Part shown: one piece after another, positions 34,690 through 47,332 of the stretch
Position numbering within the stretch: position 1 is the first letter of the stretch
Layout: every line of letters starts with the position of its first letter
DNA from: Punica granatum
Lineage: Eukaryota > Streptophyta > Magnoliopsida > Myrtales > Lythraceae
Reading direction: 5' to 3'
DNA: 64,000 nucleotides
Assembly: GCF_007655135.1 (NCBI RefSeq)
Contig: NC_045127.1
Coordinates: 1,550,001-1,614,000, forward strand
Position numbers and translations under genes: made by a program
The notes under the pieces: generated by a model
Databases searched by the model: none
What the model was told of the DNA's origin: nothing
What the model saw: the letters and a program-made list of their open reading frames with translations, nothing else

Positions 34690-37600
34690 TGTGCTTTAAA
34701 TTTAGGCACTCAACTTTAAACATTGAACCAATTTTTACATTACTAAACAAGTCCAAACAAATCAAGAGCTGAGAATGAATTTGATTATCAAAAACCACCT
34801 GAGTCTTGAAATTTTCTCAATGAAATTTAAACTCGATCAGTTTCCACCGACCACTGCGTTACGCATTCTCTTGAGAATCACCACCTCATATGTCAGGTCA
34901 CTAAAAGCGGCCGGATGCCTCGTTAAGCAGAAAAATTTGCCAAGGCCCAATAACCTAATCTGGAGAGTAGTTCGTTTGGGCCTATGCGAATAAACTAACG
35001 GACTGAAAAGTGAATTAAACGGATCCAAGATCCCTGACCTTGAAGAACTATAAACTTATTCCGGTGTTCAACGGGAGGGGAAAGGGACGTTACGATTGTT
35101 ATCGATTTCTTCTCTTCATTCACTGCAATTAGCAGTGTATAATCTTGAAATTCTGATATATTAAATACGATGAGATACATGATGGTGGATTATTTCGGGA
35201 CTTTCGAAGAAGAAGACTGGACTAAAGAGATAAGAAGCCTCTTTGGTTGGGGATGGGCTGGACAGAAAGAAACGGGCCCCAGCTATATCATGACCAGAAC
35301 CTTTTCTGCAAAAAAAAGTGACTAGACCCGGGATTTGAATTTAGGGTGTGTATGTGGGGGAGTGAGATTTTCGAGGAAGCAAATGAGACGATAGTTTCTC
35401 CGAATTAGGGGGACGAATGTAATAAATTTCATAAAAAAAATTATGAACACTAATGTGTAAATTTTTTTTTAGCGTCGAGAATATAGGAAATATGACTGTT
35501 TCCCTCATCTCCCTCGGTCCATTCTGGCGAAAGCCATGCACGTAATGTAAGTATGGGGTATCATGTCACAGAGCATCTGTATCCATACATCATCCTTGCT
35601 TCATACTATTATATGCAGAAACCTCCAGAAAAAGAACCAAGAAAAAAAAAAATACATGTTGTAGAAATATTATGTGATTAGATGGAAAAAGGTGGGGGGG
35701 AGCGCATGACATGGAATAGCACCAGCACTCACATCATACAAGACGACGCAACCCCTGTTTGTGGTTTTTGTTTGGTATTTTCCGGCAAGCCTCTTCTTTT
35801 CTACTAAATTATTATAACTAAAAAACAAAAACAACATAAAAGCAACATATATAACACACACATTTATATGTATACATGCATATATATCATCTCTATATAT
35901 ATTAACAAATATGCAATTAAGTAAATAAAGACATGTAAAAAAGATAAAAAAAAATAAAACTAAAAGAGCGCATGCCACATAAGATTGATTAAATCTTTTG
36001 ATAATTCGTATATGTATGTTTGTGTTTTGAGGGGGCCGACGCCTGACCTGTCCCACCCATTACCGACCTTTTCTTTACCGTTAATTATATATTACTTCCC
36101 TTTCTTCTTCTTTTTCCTTTCCCCCGTTTAAAGAGTCATTACACTTTTTGTTAATATTTTTCAGACATTGCCTTTCCCTTTATGTCTATATATTATTATG
36201 CATAAGTACAATTTGCTAGTTCATCTCGTTCCGTTTATATATTTTCCTTGAACTTCGATCCTCCCAGGACTTATATGTAATGTAGTCTGAAGACAAATAT
36301 ATTGGTAGCTGATCAGCTGAGCGAACCGCAAAGGTGAAAAACTAAGGATACATACTACTACATAAGCGTGACAAGTCAGCCATCCAGTCGAAATGATGAA
36401 TCGACGACGTTATGCCTATATGTGTGTGTGTGTGTGTGTGTAATCAAGGGAATCTATGATTGGAGAGTTGAGGGGAGGTTTTGGAATAAAGTAGGCCAGC
36501 GAGTGCTTTCCCTATGCAAGTTGGGAGAGGAAAAAAAGCTGCCTCCATTATTAAATTTCCATAGAGAAAAAAGAAAAATGTTTGTGTGGGTTAGGTTTTT
36601 TTTTTGTTTTTGGCATTCATGGGAATAAAAAATTTGGTGGGGGAAGAAACCTTTGTTCTCAAATTGCTCATGTTGGCCTCATGGGGTTTAGGTGTGGCAA
36701 TGTAAGTGGGCATGGGACCAGGGGAAAAAAAAAAAAGGAACAGAAATAAGAAATTAAAAAATAAAATAAAACTAAATTCGTGCAACATCCAAGGTGGTGG
36801 GCACTACCTCTACGGCTCTTCACCTAGGCTATAAGCCTCTCTCACACGAGAGCTAGCCTACGATATTCTCACTGATCGAATTCGGTCTAACACGAAAATG
36901 TTTCAGCATCTCAACATGAAATCTCTATCGGATTTGAGATATTCAATCGATTTAGTAATAAATTAGTTGTATATATTGGGAATAGGTTACTGAGAGCAAG
37001 CTTTCTCCCAATGAAGTTTCAAAAGTTTCACATTTTATACTTGAGTCATTCAGGTTAAGAAGTCAAATGAAATTATGCGATACTTGAATATATGAATTTT
37101 CAGGACATGTTTATATTCTTTCCGGATCATCTAGATATTTACATTACAACATTAGTATTATGGTTATCTTAGGCTTATAATTAATTCCATTTGTCAAAGA
37201 CCATCAAAACATGAATTAAGTCTGGCATCGAGCAGAAAAAAAAAGAATTAAGTCTGGCTTGCTAGGTTTGACATTACAGAGATCAAAGGAATAGGTTATA
37301 ATCAGCATACTATTCGGGGGTGAAAAAATTCATAATTGAGCTATGAAAAGTGCTTCATTGAAAATATAAAAGGAAAACTAAAGTGACTAAAATAAAGAAA
37401 AGGGCTTTACATCCTTTTTCTCGTCCAATTATTCATTGTTCTATAGACTGGTCAGAGCCAAAATCTATTTGGTGGGAGAAATTATCCCCCATATTAGAAG
37501 CATAGCATAACCCCTAAAAGAAAGTAATCGTATTCTAAGGAATAAGGTTGAGTGGCATTTGTTTCAGTCATGAGAGAGATCAGCCCAAACGGGAATTAGG

Positions 37601-38640
37601 AATTAACAGTTGGGATTCACTGAAAGTCATGTACTCGTGAGAGTTGAATTCATAATTTCATGATTACAGATAAACGGGTGAAAAAATTCTTAAATGGTCC
37701 TATCTTAAAATGATGTGCTGAAGAAAAACTTAATAAAATTCTTGCTATTAGTAACAATTACGGCAATTGCCCATGTAATTAACATTCTATTTATGAGTTG
37801 ATTGTATTCTAATTGGTATTGCCAGGTAGGATGGCCGAAAATTTTCTTAAATGGGAGAGTAGCACCTTACACTAGGCCATCTTTATCAACAATAAGTTAG
37901 ATTTATGAGAAAATAATGATCCTCAATAAATTATGAGCTGCAAATAATCTGAATCGAATCGGTAATATCTTTCATTGGTTTGATTTGTGGACGATATCCG
38001 GGAATGATGAGTACCTTTTCTAAGGCCACAAAGATGATGATTGCTTGAGAATATAAAGCATCACGAAGGATCTTTGAAAGATGCTACCATATCTGTGGCA
38101 CCAATGACCCGTTATTATGTTGCAAAAGAATTTTTGTCCCCTCATTTTTATTGCAACAAAATATTCAGTCGTCGTCATCTTCTTCTTCATCTTCTCGAGT
38201 GAAAAGAAGACCGCAGCAACCATTTCCTCTTGCTGGTGGCTATGCATGCGAAGTCTGTTATTGTAATTCATCAGGCAGACTCCCATTTTACATGATCACG
38301 AGAAAATTAAGGGGCCTCTGGGAATTGACTCTGAAAACTGTTTATCCATTGGCAAGAGCAACACCCCAGATGGTTTTCAGAAACAAGTTTTCACGTACAC
38401 AGAGTTCTAAGAATATGACTTCAACTTCTGTTTCTATATCTAACATGTTTCTGTTAAAACTTTGTTCGTTCTGTTTCAAGATTATCAGAATTCCGCTTCA
38501 TTTCCATAGATCTAATTCGAGTGGGAAACTAAGACAGAACCAGAACACGGAGAGACACAAATTCTTTTTTTTTTCTTTTTTTCTTTTTTTACCCAGTAAA
38601 TAGGCCCTCTCACTCACCAGATCAGATTCAACAGTTCAGA
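34690..38640. other. Intergenic region downstream of the MYB gene; no gene seen
   Basis: About 4 kb without a recognisable gene. A (GT)n microsatellite (36421-36441) and several A- or T-runs occur. A 150-codon plus-strand frame (38151-38603) starts with a Ser run and shows no domain. It lies tail-to-tail with the MYB gene and could be chance. Confidence 0.45.
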
Positions 38641-38809
38641 ATCTCAAAAAGAACTCCACTAGTTGTGGACTAATCCAAGCCCCCATATAACATATTCACA
38701 TAACATAATATGGACCTGATGATACATCAATAAGGGTACAACCCAAAATAATATTTTCCCATACATCAATCTCCATCCATGCAGTATTCTCCATGATCGA
38801 TCATCAATT

Positions 38810-40161
38810 TCAGTACTGGTGCATCTGGAATACTGGGTTACAACCTCCGAACTGAGAGCCCAGAAGCGCTCCTCCCAGAAGGTTCTGTTCCTGAAACTTA
38901 TACCCATAAGGTGATCCGCCGAGGAATGGTTCCGTGACACTGCTGGTGACTTCAGTGGGCTGTTTCCATCCAAACGGCCCTTTCCCCATTCCTCCTCCCA
39001 TCTTCTGATGCTGATCGTGCGGCTGCGATTTGGTCACGGTGGCAGGGGGATTATCCAGCGAGGAGGTTGCTGGGGAAGAAGGGTTGCTATCGGGGAGATG
39101 GCCGGTGGTGATGTCGTGGATGCTTGATCTCCTCTTGTCCTTACCCCCAGTGAGCTGCCTGATGAAGTACTTCTGAGCATGACTTGCCACCTGGGTTGGA
39201 GTCCGAGTGGTCACGAAAAAGCGGGAGATGTTCCTCCAGTCACCTTTTCCATACTTCTTCAGACCCATCAAGAACTGCCTGTTCAGTTCATTCAGAGCTC
39301 GTCATATATGAATTTCCTACATTAGAATGTCAGAGCAATACATACAAATGCTCCGAAGCACAAGGATCAAGCAAAATACGAAACAGACCCCATCATAGCA
39401 AACCAAAATGTACAGCTCAATTCACTCGTGCAATGGAAATGGGTTAAGAGTTTTCACTAGTACGGCTACTCACGAAAACAGAAACCAATAGAACAACGAC
39501 ATATCAGAGTGGCGAGGCAATGAAACAGAGTCTCACTCCTACAGTCTATGACAGACTGAGCCACAAAAGGAGACGTTTTCGAGCTAATCATAAACTTCAA
39601 CAAGCGGAGCATCGACTGAGTGACCCAAAGACTCCGTCATCTATAATATGTCAGCTGGACCAACAACTGCAAAGGTAAAAGATTGCTTTTTCTCCTAAAC
39701 AGCTGTAAGCAAGTCAACAAAATATTACACCTGTGCTCTTCTTCAGTCCAAGGGACCCCTTTCTTCCTCTCCTGATCAGAAGGTCTAGTAGAGGTCCCCC
39801 TCTTACCGCAGGGGCCATACAACTGCTTCAGCCCATCAAACCCGTGATCGCTGCCGCTAACCCACTCCAATGTGAAGGAACTGCTCCCATACCCTGTAAC
39901 CGGGAACAGCCCCGCCTCAATGTCACTGACGTCCTCTTCCAATTCGCGGTAGTGCTTGATCACATCCCCGACCGTCTTCCCGGGGACCATTTCAGCCACC
40001 CTGAACCATTTATCGGGGGTGTCCTTATCGAAGAGGGCGAGGGCCTTCTCGAACTGCTTGTTCTCCTCCGGGGTCCACCTCGCCTCCTCGCTCTCTTGGA
40101 AGAGCCAGTTGGAGTTCTGTATGTAAGATGCTGGTGACAGGACTTCCATTCCCCTGTTCAT
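38810..40161 (-). CDS. DIVARICATA-type MYB/SANT transcription factor (two exons)
   Basis: Exons are 39731-40161 and 38810-39278. The 452-bp intron splits Arg144 (phase 2, GT-AG), and the total is 900 nt for 299 residues. The N-terminal SANT domain (about 27-77: [27 protein letters not shown]) is the DIV/RADIALIS-type protein-interaction repeat. A linker with [18 protein letters not shown] leads to the second, DNA-binding MYB repeat with [17 protein letters not shown] and the plant-specific SHAQKYF at 176-182. After it come [15 protein letters not shown] and a Gly/Pro/Ser-rich tail. The DNA-binding repeat of this class prefers a GATAAG core (family knowledge). The upstream GTG is not a start; ATG 40161 or 40149 (MEVLSPAS, the usual family start) are the candidates. 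No lesion. Confidence 0.92.
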
Positions 40162-40411
40162 CTCCACTGATGAGCTGAGCTAACCTACAGCAGCAGAAGG
40201 AAGGGAACCGAAGGAAATCTGGAGGGTTTTTAAGGAGGAAGAAGGGGGCAGAGATTGAAATCAAAGGGCCAACTGGGTGGAATCTAAAGGAGCCCTCTTT
40301 CCTTTTTCACTCGTAGTGAGCATAAGCTTTATGGGAATCTTGAAAAGGGCCAACTTTCCAAAACCCAAGGAAAATTCCAGAACCAAAAGGCAGACAGAAG
40401 AAAAAAGCAGA

Positions 40412-40434
40412 GGAAGGAAGGAAGGAAGGAAGGG
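40412..40434. repeat. (GGAA)n microsatellite
   Basis: About five copies of GGAA lie in the promoter or leader zone of the MYB gene. Confidence 0.8.
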
Positions 40435-40832
40435 AAGACCCTTATAACTGAGATTTCGTTAGACAAAAATTGACTGATTTTTTAAACCCTAGGCTACTTC
40501 CCAACCAAATCCAAAGCCACTGTGACCAATCATACACAGCAAAAGCGACACAAACCCAAATCAATTCTTCAGATGAGGAGCAGAAATGTCGGGTAAAATT
40601 GAGAACTTGGAGCCTCGGAAAGCTGAAAATCCATAAAAAAAAAAAAAAAGCAAGAAGCAGGAGCGAAAGGGAAGGAAGGGCTTAGCAGAGGAGAAGGAGA
40701 ATTTAGTGAAAAGTCTTTCGATTTTGAAGAAGAGAAGAAAAAGCTGCTGGGGGTTGCTTTCTTGCTTTGCCTCTGTGGGACTTGAAAGCAAAAGCTTGGA
40801 AAACAGCTTGTCAATACAAATATACCACTGTT

Positions 40833-40919
40833 AGAGAGAGAGAGAGAGAGAGAGAGAGTGGAGATCTATCTATCATTCAATTCATCAATGGGGGGGGGGG
40901 GGGGGGGGGGGGGGGGGGG
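40833..40919. repeat. (AG)13 and G30 tracts upstream of the MYB gene
   Basis: An AG dinucleotide run (40833-40858) is followed after 31 bp by 30 consecutive guanines (40890-40919) and further GAGA stretches to 40963. On the coding strand of the MYB gene these are CT and C30 runs 670-800 bp before the ATG. GAGA/CT tracts are common near plant promoters. The exact G count is doubtful in any assembly. Confidence 0.85.
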
Positions 40920-40963
40920 CGCAAGCGAGGGACAGAGAGAGAGAGAGATAGAGAGAGAGAAGA

Positions 40964-43140
40964 AGTAAGCGAAGAGCAGAATTGGGAAAGGGGCAGAGTG
41001 AAAGGGAGAGGTCAAAGTTGTTGAGTTGTGATTGGTTGGGGAGGCTGTTGTGGGCGCAAGGCTGAGAGAGAAAAAAAAACAATTATTTTATTTCCTTGAT
41101 ATTAAATTCATTGTGCCCAAGCCACGTACTCACCCTACGCGCAGAAATTCAGCATAGAAATTGAAATATTAAAGAAGGTATCAAACTCAAATAACTCTTT
41201 TGTTTTTGTAAAATTACTCTTGAAAATGGATTATTTACCAAAAGAACAGAATAATGGTTAAACGATGTAATATAAATCGAGAGCGAAGGCACATTAAGAA
41301 AAAGGAAATAGTCTTATTAGAAACAGAAGGTTTAATGAGTAATTATTATATAAAATTCATCATTATAGTCTTAATCTACTAATTAATCAAAAGAGTAAAC
41401 AGTTTGGGCGATTTTTATAAAGAGAAAGTGAGACCAAATGTGTTCCTTCGTATTTTGTAATAACAACAGAGATATAAATATAATATAATAATTATAAAAA
41501 AAAAAGAGGGGCTTTGCTAATGGAGAGGAGAGGGAGAGATGGGATGCCCAATCAACTGTGACAATTGAAAGGGACAAATTGGAATGGGACTCTCCATTTC
41601 TTTAATCTACTTGTCCTTATTCCCTTCGAGCTCAGCAAACAATTCATTGATATGTTTCGTCCCTCTCGGTTCGATGCGAATGCGATAGGTTTTTTCCCAA
41701 GCAGCTCGATAAACTATAATAGAAAGAAATTGCTATGAACCGATCGATCTAAAATGCTTACTGCTATATATCTAATGTCGACTTATCTATTTGAATATAT
41801 CGTCGGATCGTCTTGTAGACTACTAGTTATTGCGATACTAACTTCTTATTGGGGACACCCGTTAGTAAGCAGGTCATGTCATGATATTTTGTGATGGTTC
41901 AAGCTTTCCATATCACGTCCCCAGTACATCTAAGTTGGATTATATGGACGGTTTACTTGGAAGATTGGCATTGATTGTCATCGTCTTGTTGTAAAGAGTT
42001 GATATAACTAGGCAGACGTAATTTTCAAAAATCAAAGCATTCATCGGCTAGCTTATTGCTGCTAAAGTGCAAGGGTACTTATTGATGGAATCCGAATATA
42101 TCAATATCAGTCTCTCACTCTTCCGGTCAAAACACAATGTCGATAATGATGTAAGTGACTTTTGCCGGAGTTGTGTTTGACCTTTACTTTTACACCATGC
42201 ATGCATATATACTGCTACAAAAATGAAAATGAAATGAAATAATCAAATAGAACCATTATAGCCTATATAATAATTTCTTTGTATTTTCTCGTGCTAAGCA
42301 TGACCTCAAAAGATACAACAAATTAAAGCAACTAATAGATCGGGACGGAATGTGATGATCGCTTTATGGAGCGATGATAATGCCAAATTGAGACGGAGAA
42401 GTGCACGTGGAATTAAGGAGGCGTCGAGAAGGGAGGACGAGAGCTAGCCGATTTTGATCAATAGAGGAGGGGAGGAGGAGAGGACTTATGGCTTTTTTCT
42501 TTTTTCTTTTTTCTTTTTCCCATGGTGGGCAGTAGTAATAAGTAATAACAATCTTGTCATCTCCCTTTAGCAATATTCGGATTCTTGTGTTCAACTGTGA
42601 ACATATCAGACAAATTAAATAATTAGCACAACCATCGGTCCCGTTACGTAGCACGATTAAAGATTCAGTATAGTTCATACAGAAGTTGGTGTCCCCAAAC
42701 TCAATAAAAGAGCGCATTTGTAGCAAATGTTTCTGACACAAATACTTTAGAGGGAATTTAAATTTAAAATTTTAGAATTATCAAATCACTTAAAAATAAG
42801 TTTTGAATCACTACATCAATATCTTTGGTGATGAGAGTTGTTGTTCTTGAGGAAGCCCGCGCCCACTCCTATCAATTAATGGAGGTTTAGTTGCATGCTG
42901 AAGCTTTCTTTTTCTCTACCGATCCGAACATTTATATCTTTGCAGCACTCTCATGCAATTTGCATTAATTATGAGTCTCTGCCGAGCCCACCTTCATATG
43001 CTCGTCCCGATAAATCTATTTTTATATACATATCTTCTGAACTCATCTAATAAGCAAAATCGTCAAACCGTGCCTTTCAGAAACTCCATATTTGTCGGAT
43101 TTTGATAATCGGCATCATTAAAAAAAAAAAAGAGAAAAGC
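40964..43140. other. Intergenic region, no gene seen
   Basis: Open frames in this interval (for example minus 42364-42741) show no domain. No inverted repeat of note was recognised. Confidence 0.45.
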
Positions 43141-43151
43141 TAATGGACTTC

Positions 43152-43154
43152 TTT

Positions 43155-43202
<48 letters not shown>
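43152..43202. repeat. T13-G38 compound homopolymer
   Basis: Thirteen thymines run directly into 38 guanines (43165-43202), the longest G run in the window. The apparent proline-rich minus frames across it are artefacts of the homopolymer. Confidence 0.9.
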
Positions 43203-43204
<2 letters not shown>

Positions 43205-44040
43205 GATCTCTTTTGGGTGTTAGTCTCGCAATAATTGAGCTCCAAATTTGGAAAGCCTTCCCCAAATGGCTGCATCCCTTAATGCAGAGCAGATCCACGG
43301 AACCATAAATTATATGGCAACTGGATTTTTTTTTCCCTTTTAGAATCGTTAACAAATTACTGGAGAAAGTAAAATCATTTTTGAGATTTTTTTTACCAGG
43401 CAAAAAGTGGAATATTCTTCTTGGAATCGATCTCTCCGGTCCACTCATAATGGGGTTCGATCCGGACCAAGATGTGGAAGCTTTGCGATTTATCACCAAC
43501 AATAGACGATCTAGACGTGACGATGTGGTGGGAAGCGGGAAGCCCACAAATATGATATTGATAATCAATCGTGAGTTCTATTTAATTACTAAAGAATCTA
43601 TTTTCCATTATTATTAGGTAAGCATTATCTTTTGTATAAATCGTGGATTAACTTTCCTTAATTAATTCTAAGGGGAGGAATTTGGGAGGACACCCGTACC
43701 TTACATTGACCTCTTAATCAGAACAGGCACCAGCTAATACGTGACATAATGAGGTGGCGGTTGGTCACTTTTGCTCAACACCTTGTAAAATAAGAATCAC
43801 ACTTTTTCATTATTTATTTATTTTCACTTCCATTATGGCATTATATCTTTGAATTTTTTTCTATAATTTAATAAGATAAGCACGAAAATTAATGAGATAT
43901 ATGTATAACACTGAAAAGAAAGAAAGAAAAAAAGGGTCCCTTTCACAAATATTTGGTCGACCAAAAAGTCTTATTTATATTCAATACATTATACATATAA
44001 ATAAATTCATTAACAATATTTTTTGTTTTGGTAGGAGTCA
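43203..44040. other. Intergenic sequence beyond the laccase array; no gene seen
   Basis: A 78-codon plus frame (43381-43617) and its minus-strand counterpart show no recognisable domain. Homology to the downstream flank of the third laccase begins only near 44040. Confidence 0.4.
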
Positions 44041-45000
44041 CTAACAATATAATTATTCAAAATTGTAATGGTTTGATGATTATGGGAAACTTTGAGGATA
44101 AAAGTTTTGTTGATTATCTCGGGGATAATTATTTTGTCTAAAGATTCGATAATCCACTTAAGAAGTGATTAAGGATTCGTTTTTACGTAAAGTACCTCCG
44201 AGGTAAGTAAACATGAGTTAGGTGATGGGACTTAGCGAAGCTTGAGATATAAAAATATGTCTGTTGACATCATTTTCGTAACAAAATTAAATAGGGTAAA
44301 ATTGACCGGAATTTATTTTTAATTCAAGTTTGACTAAATTGTCTTGTATTATTTATGTAATAAAAAATCAGTTCCCTCTCATATCACCCAATATGTGGTT
44401 TAAACATAACGATCTCTGGAGAATTACTCTCATTTCTTCACGGTCTAGACTCACCCTTATTTCTTATACTTATATATATATATATATATATATTAAAAAA
44501 AAGAATTGACTAAGAATTAAGTTAAAATCTACTAGACTAGTTCAAGATTTGTACGATCAAAATTTCATTTTTCCCGTAGTAAATTCCTCCATCCAAATAT
44601 AGCTTTCGGAGTACAGGTAGCTTCGTTTGGTTTTCGAATCAAAATATTACTCAACTCTACTGGATTTTCCCTCAATTGAACAAGATAATAATTATATTTT
44701 TATTTTTCTCTAATTTAATAAGAAATTCTCTCACATCTTTTAAATCATTTTATAATCAATTTTTAATAATAAATTTTTCATTACATCTATACATACATAC
44801 ATATATAAATTCTCACACATTAATATATTTGTCAATACTTGCAATCATTACATAAAATCAAGTTAAGTTTGATCATTATCCAACTCGAAAACCAAATACA
44901 AGCTAAATTTCTTTATTTGTTGGATTGATGGAGTCCTCTGATCCAAGAAATGTTTGTAACTACAAGCCCAAAGGCAATATCTGTTGAATTATGAAATTTC
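44040..45000. repeat. Downstream flank of laccase unit 1 (segmental duplicate of 56.2-56.9 kb)
   Basis: This stretch matches the region downstream of the third laccase. The block GAGTTAGGTGATGGGACTTA GCGAAGCTT occurs at about 44215 and 56297. AAAGTACCTCCGAGGTA corresponds to AAAGTACATACGAGGTA, and GATGGAGTCCTCTGAT occurs at 44927 and 56797 (also 52004 in unit 2). The duplication unit therefore extends at least 3 kb past the gene in the unit 1 and unit 3 copies. A MITE (44622-44905) interrupts this copy. Confidence 0.7.
44622..44905. mobile_element. MITE, 'TTTGGTTTTCGAA...' family
   Basis: The left end CGTTTGGTTTTCGAATCAAA and right end CCAACTCGAAAACCAAATACA are inverted copies. Inside, TCATTACATAAAATCAAGTT matches the GPAT6 intron copy. 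This copy is absent from the matching position of the duplicated flank at 56.5 kb, so it inserted after the laccase duplication. Confidence 0.6.
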
Positions 45001-45009
45001 AAATTCTAC

Positions 45010-46605
45010 ATACTCTTGATACTATTTTATTTTTCTTGGGTTATTCAACTATTTCAATCCTTATTTAATCTCAAGTAGACGAACAAATATCATTCTTATT
45101 TCACGTGCTTATATGATCTTGAATTTCTAATTGCCAATGAATATAGGTGAATGACGAGACAAGTAAACAAAGAATATATTTTTCACCATGTTCATCTCAA
45201 ATTTGTATCCTAACAACGCAGTTTTAATAATTGAATTTTTTATCTTTTATTTTAGTTTTTCTATCCACTGGTGAGCGCAAGCCCCTGCTTCTCAATCTCT
45301 CCGATGGTAGAGAGAAAGAAAGAATTGTAGCCTAGTCAAGAACTATGAGTTTGTTTGGAGTTTGTAGAAAAGAGAGGAGGAATGAGAGAGAGAAAAGACA
45401 AACACGTCAATTTTCCTTGAAGAGAAAGGCCACAAAAGAGTGAAGAGAGACAATGTTTATTTTTGTACATGGTTGATATTTCTGTTTTTCTTTTTTTAAA
45501 GAATACATGTATAAAGTTTTCATGGGATTTAATGAAGGAAAAATAACTGGCCCTTGATTTGAATGGGCAAGCTCTTATTGATATTTTTTTACCAATGCAG
45601 ATTTGGGTTGGTGAAGTAAGATTTTGTAATTGTATTTTCTAATGGTATTTATGTATTGAGTTATTTTAAAAATTTTAATTACTATATTTTCACATATATA
45701 TTTCATGTGATGGAGATCTCAAAACAAAAATTAAGATAAAACTCTGTTACACCTGCTTTACACATAAAGAATATTAATTATAATTATTCATTATTCATTA
45801 GCTTTGAGCTTGTTTCTACTTTTTTTTTCAAAAAGTTAGAATTATATGATTTTTTTGGTCATTTTTAACAAATTTCACTCTTTTGTATCCCAATTATCTT
45901 GATTTGTTCTTGCTCTTTGCCAAATGCCAAGGCTTTGTATATTACTTGATTTATTACCTTATTTTTATTTTATGGTACTTTCCCTCTCATTTTATATACA
46001 ATGAAAATATAATTGGATTTTTGTCTTATCATTTGTTTTGATGCATAATTTATTCAAAAGTCCAATGATACGTATGTTTCATTTTAATAATGCAATTTTT
46101 CAAACTTTAAATACATAAGTGTATAAAAATTAGCATGGAAAATTAGAGATTCATGATATATTTCTTTTTAAATTGGTTATTTCCATACCTCATATTGAAT
46201 ACTAGGCATGAAGCTTGAGGATTGCATGAAATAATACGAAATACATATTTGAAAATTTTGAAAACATAGTAAAAATTATTTTATTAGAAAATTGGGTAAT
46301 TCAAACATGCTTATTATATAATCAGGAAAACTGTAAAAATTCAAAATATGTTATGTAAATATTTCATTAGAAAATACTTATGTAAAATTAAGAATTAAAA
46401 TTTTATTAAATTATATATCGTGAAAAAAGTATGTAAAAGTCATTCATAAATTTTAGACTAATTAATAATTCATAAATAATCTTCTATATTAAGAAGTTTA
46501 AAAAATATCAAAAACTGAAAATATTTATTTAGTTTAAATATTAAAAAATTATACTTTATTGAATATTTCCATAACTAATAGAACCTAATGTATTTTGTTT
46601 TCATA

Positions 46606-46636
<31 letters not shown>

Positions 46637-47240
46637 TATTTGTTAAAACTACGCATATGTATTTCTTGATACTTCCATGATACAAGTTTAAATCTTCTTC
46701 ATAGGAGTTTGGTAATATAACTGATCTGATACGATAATGAGTCTTTCACCTTTTACAATAACAAATTATGTCAATTCTCAGTTTAGATAAACTTATACCA
46801 TTTTAAATCTTTATAGATATAAAACTTAGTTTTTGAGTACTATCGTCTAACGATGTTTTATTTCATGTAATTGAGTACACATGATAGAAAGCAAAAATAA
46901 ATGATGGTATAAGAGGTATGATTCATTGTTAATATTATTTTTGAAATTTTTTATAAATAGAATTTTATGTGTAGATCAACTCAATCATTTTTTTAGTTTG
47001 GGCACAACAATTACTTTTAATTTAAATTAAAGTTTTATCAATTGATTTTGATGATCCATTAATAATATATATTTGTTGATTTTGTTTACCTAAACTAATC
47101 AATATGCAATGAAGCATGTTATATATGCTTAAATTTTTTAATGAAAATTTAAATTATATTTACATTTTCCTACATTTCAGTAGTTTTCATTATAACTCGA
47201 TCAAAAAAATATTTCACATGCAACGCACGCGGAGATCTAG
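45010..47240 (+). mobile_element. Helitron-like insertion in the flank of laccase unit 1
   Basis: The right boundary is clear. A GC-rich degraded hairpin CATGCAACGCACGCGG is followed by AGAT and CTAG (47237-47240), then T. The homologous flank resumes immediately (AATTTCACAAGGA, as at 52195 and 56990). In units 2 and 3 the two flanking blocks are only about 120 bp apart, so roughly 2 kb was inserted here. The left boundary is uncertain (45010-45350). The body is AT-rich and non-coding, so the element is non-autonomous. An (AT)n tract lies at 46610-46632. Confidence 0.5.
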
Positions 47241-47332
47241 TTCTATTAAAATTTCACAAGGAATTAAGAAAAAAAGATTGAAAAAAATAATTGAATTTTT
47301 CCCATCTCTTTGCGCTTTTCTTGATGGATCAA

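Noticed and set aside
38151..38603. 150-codon frame with a Ser run near the MYB gene
   Set aside because: Non-ATG start, no recognisable domain, no homologous neighbour; most likely chance.
40162..40167. GTG start two codons upstream of the MYB ATG
   Set aside because: Plant nuclear genes rarely start at GTG; ATG at 40161 or 40149 fits the family.
40885..41082. Proline- and Leu/Ser-rich minus-strand frame
   Set aside because: Arises from the G30 and GA tracts.
43063..43568. Proline-rich minus-strand proteins
   Set aside because: Encoded by the G38 run; not genes.
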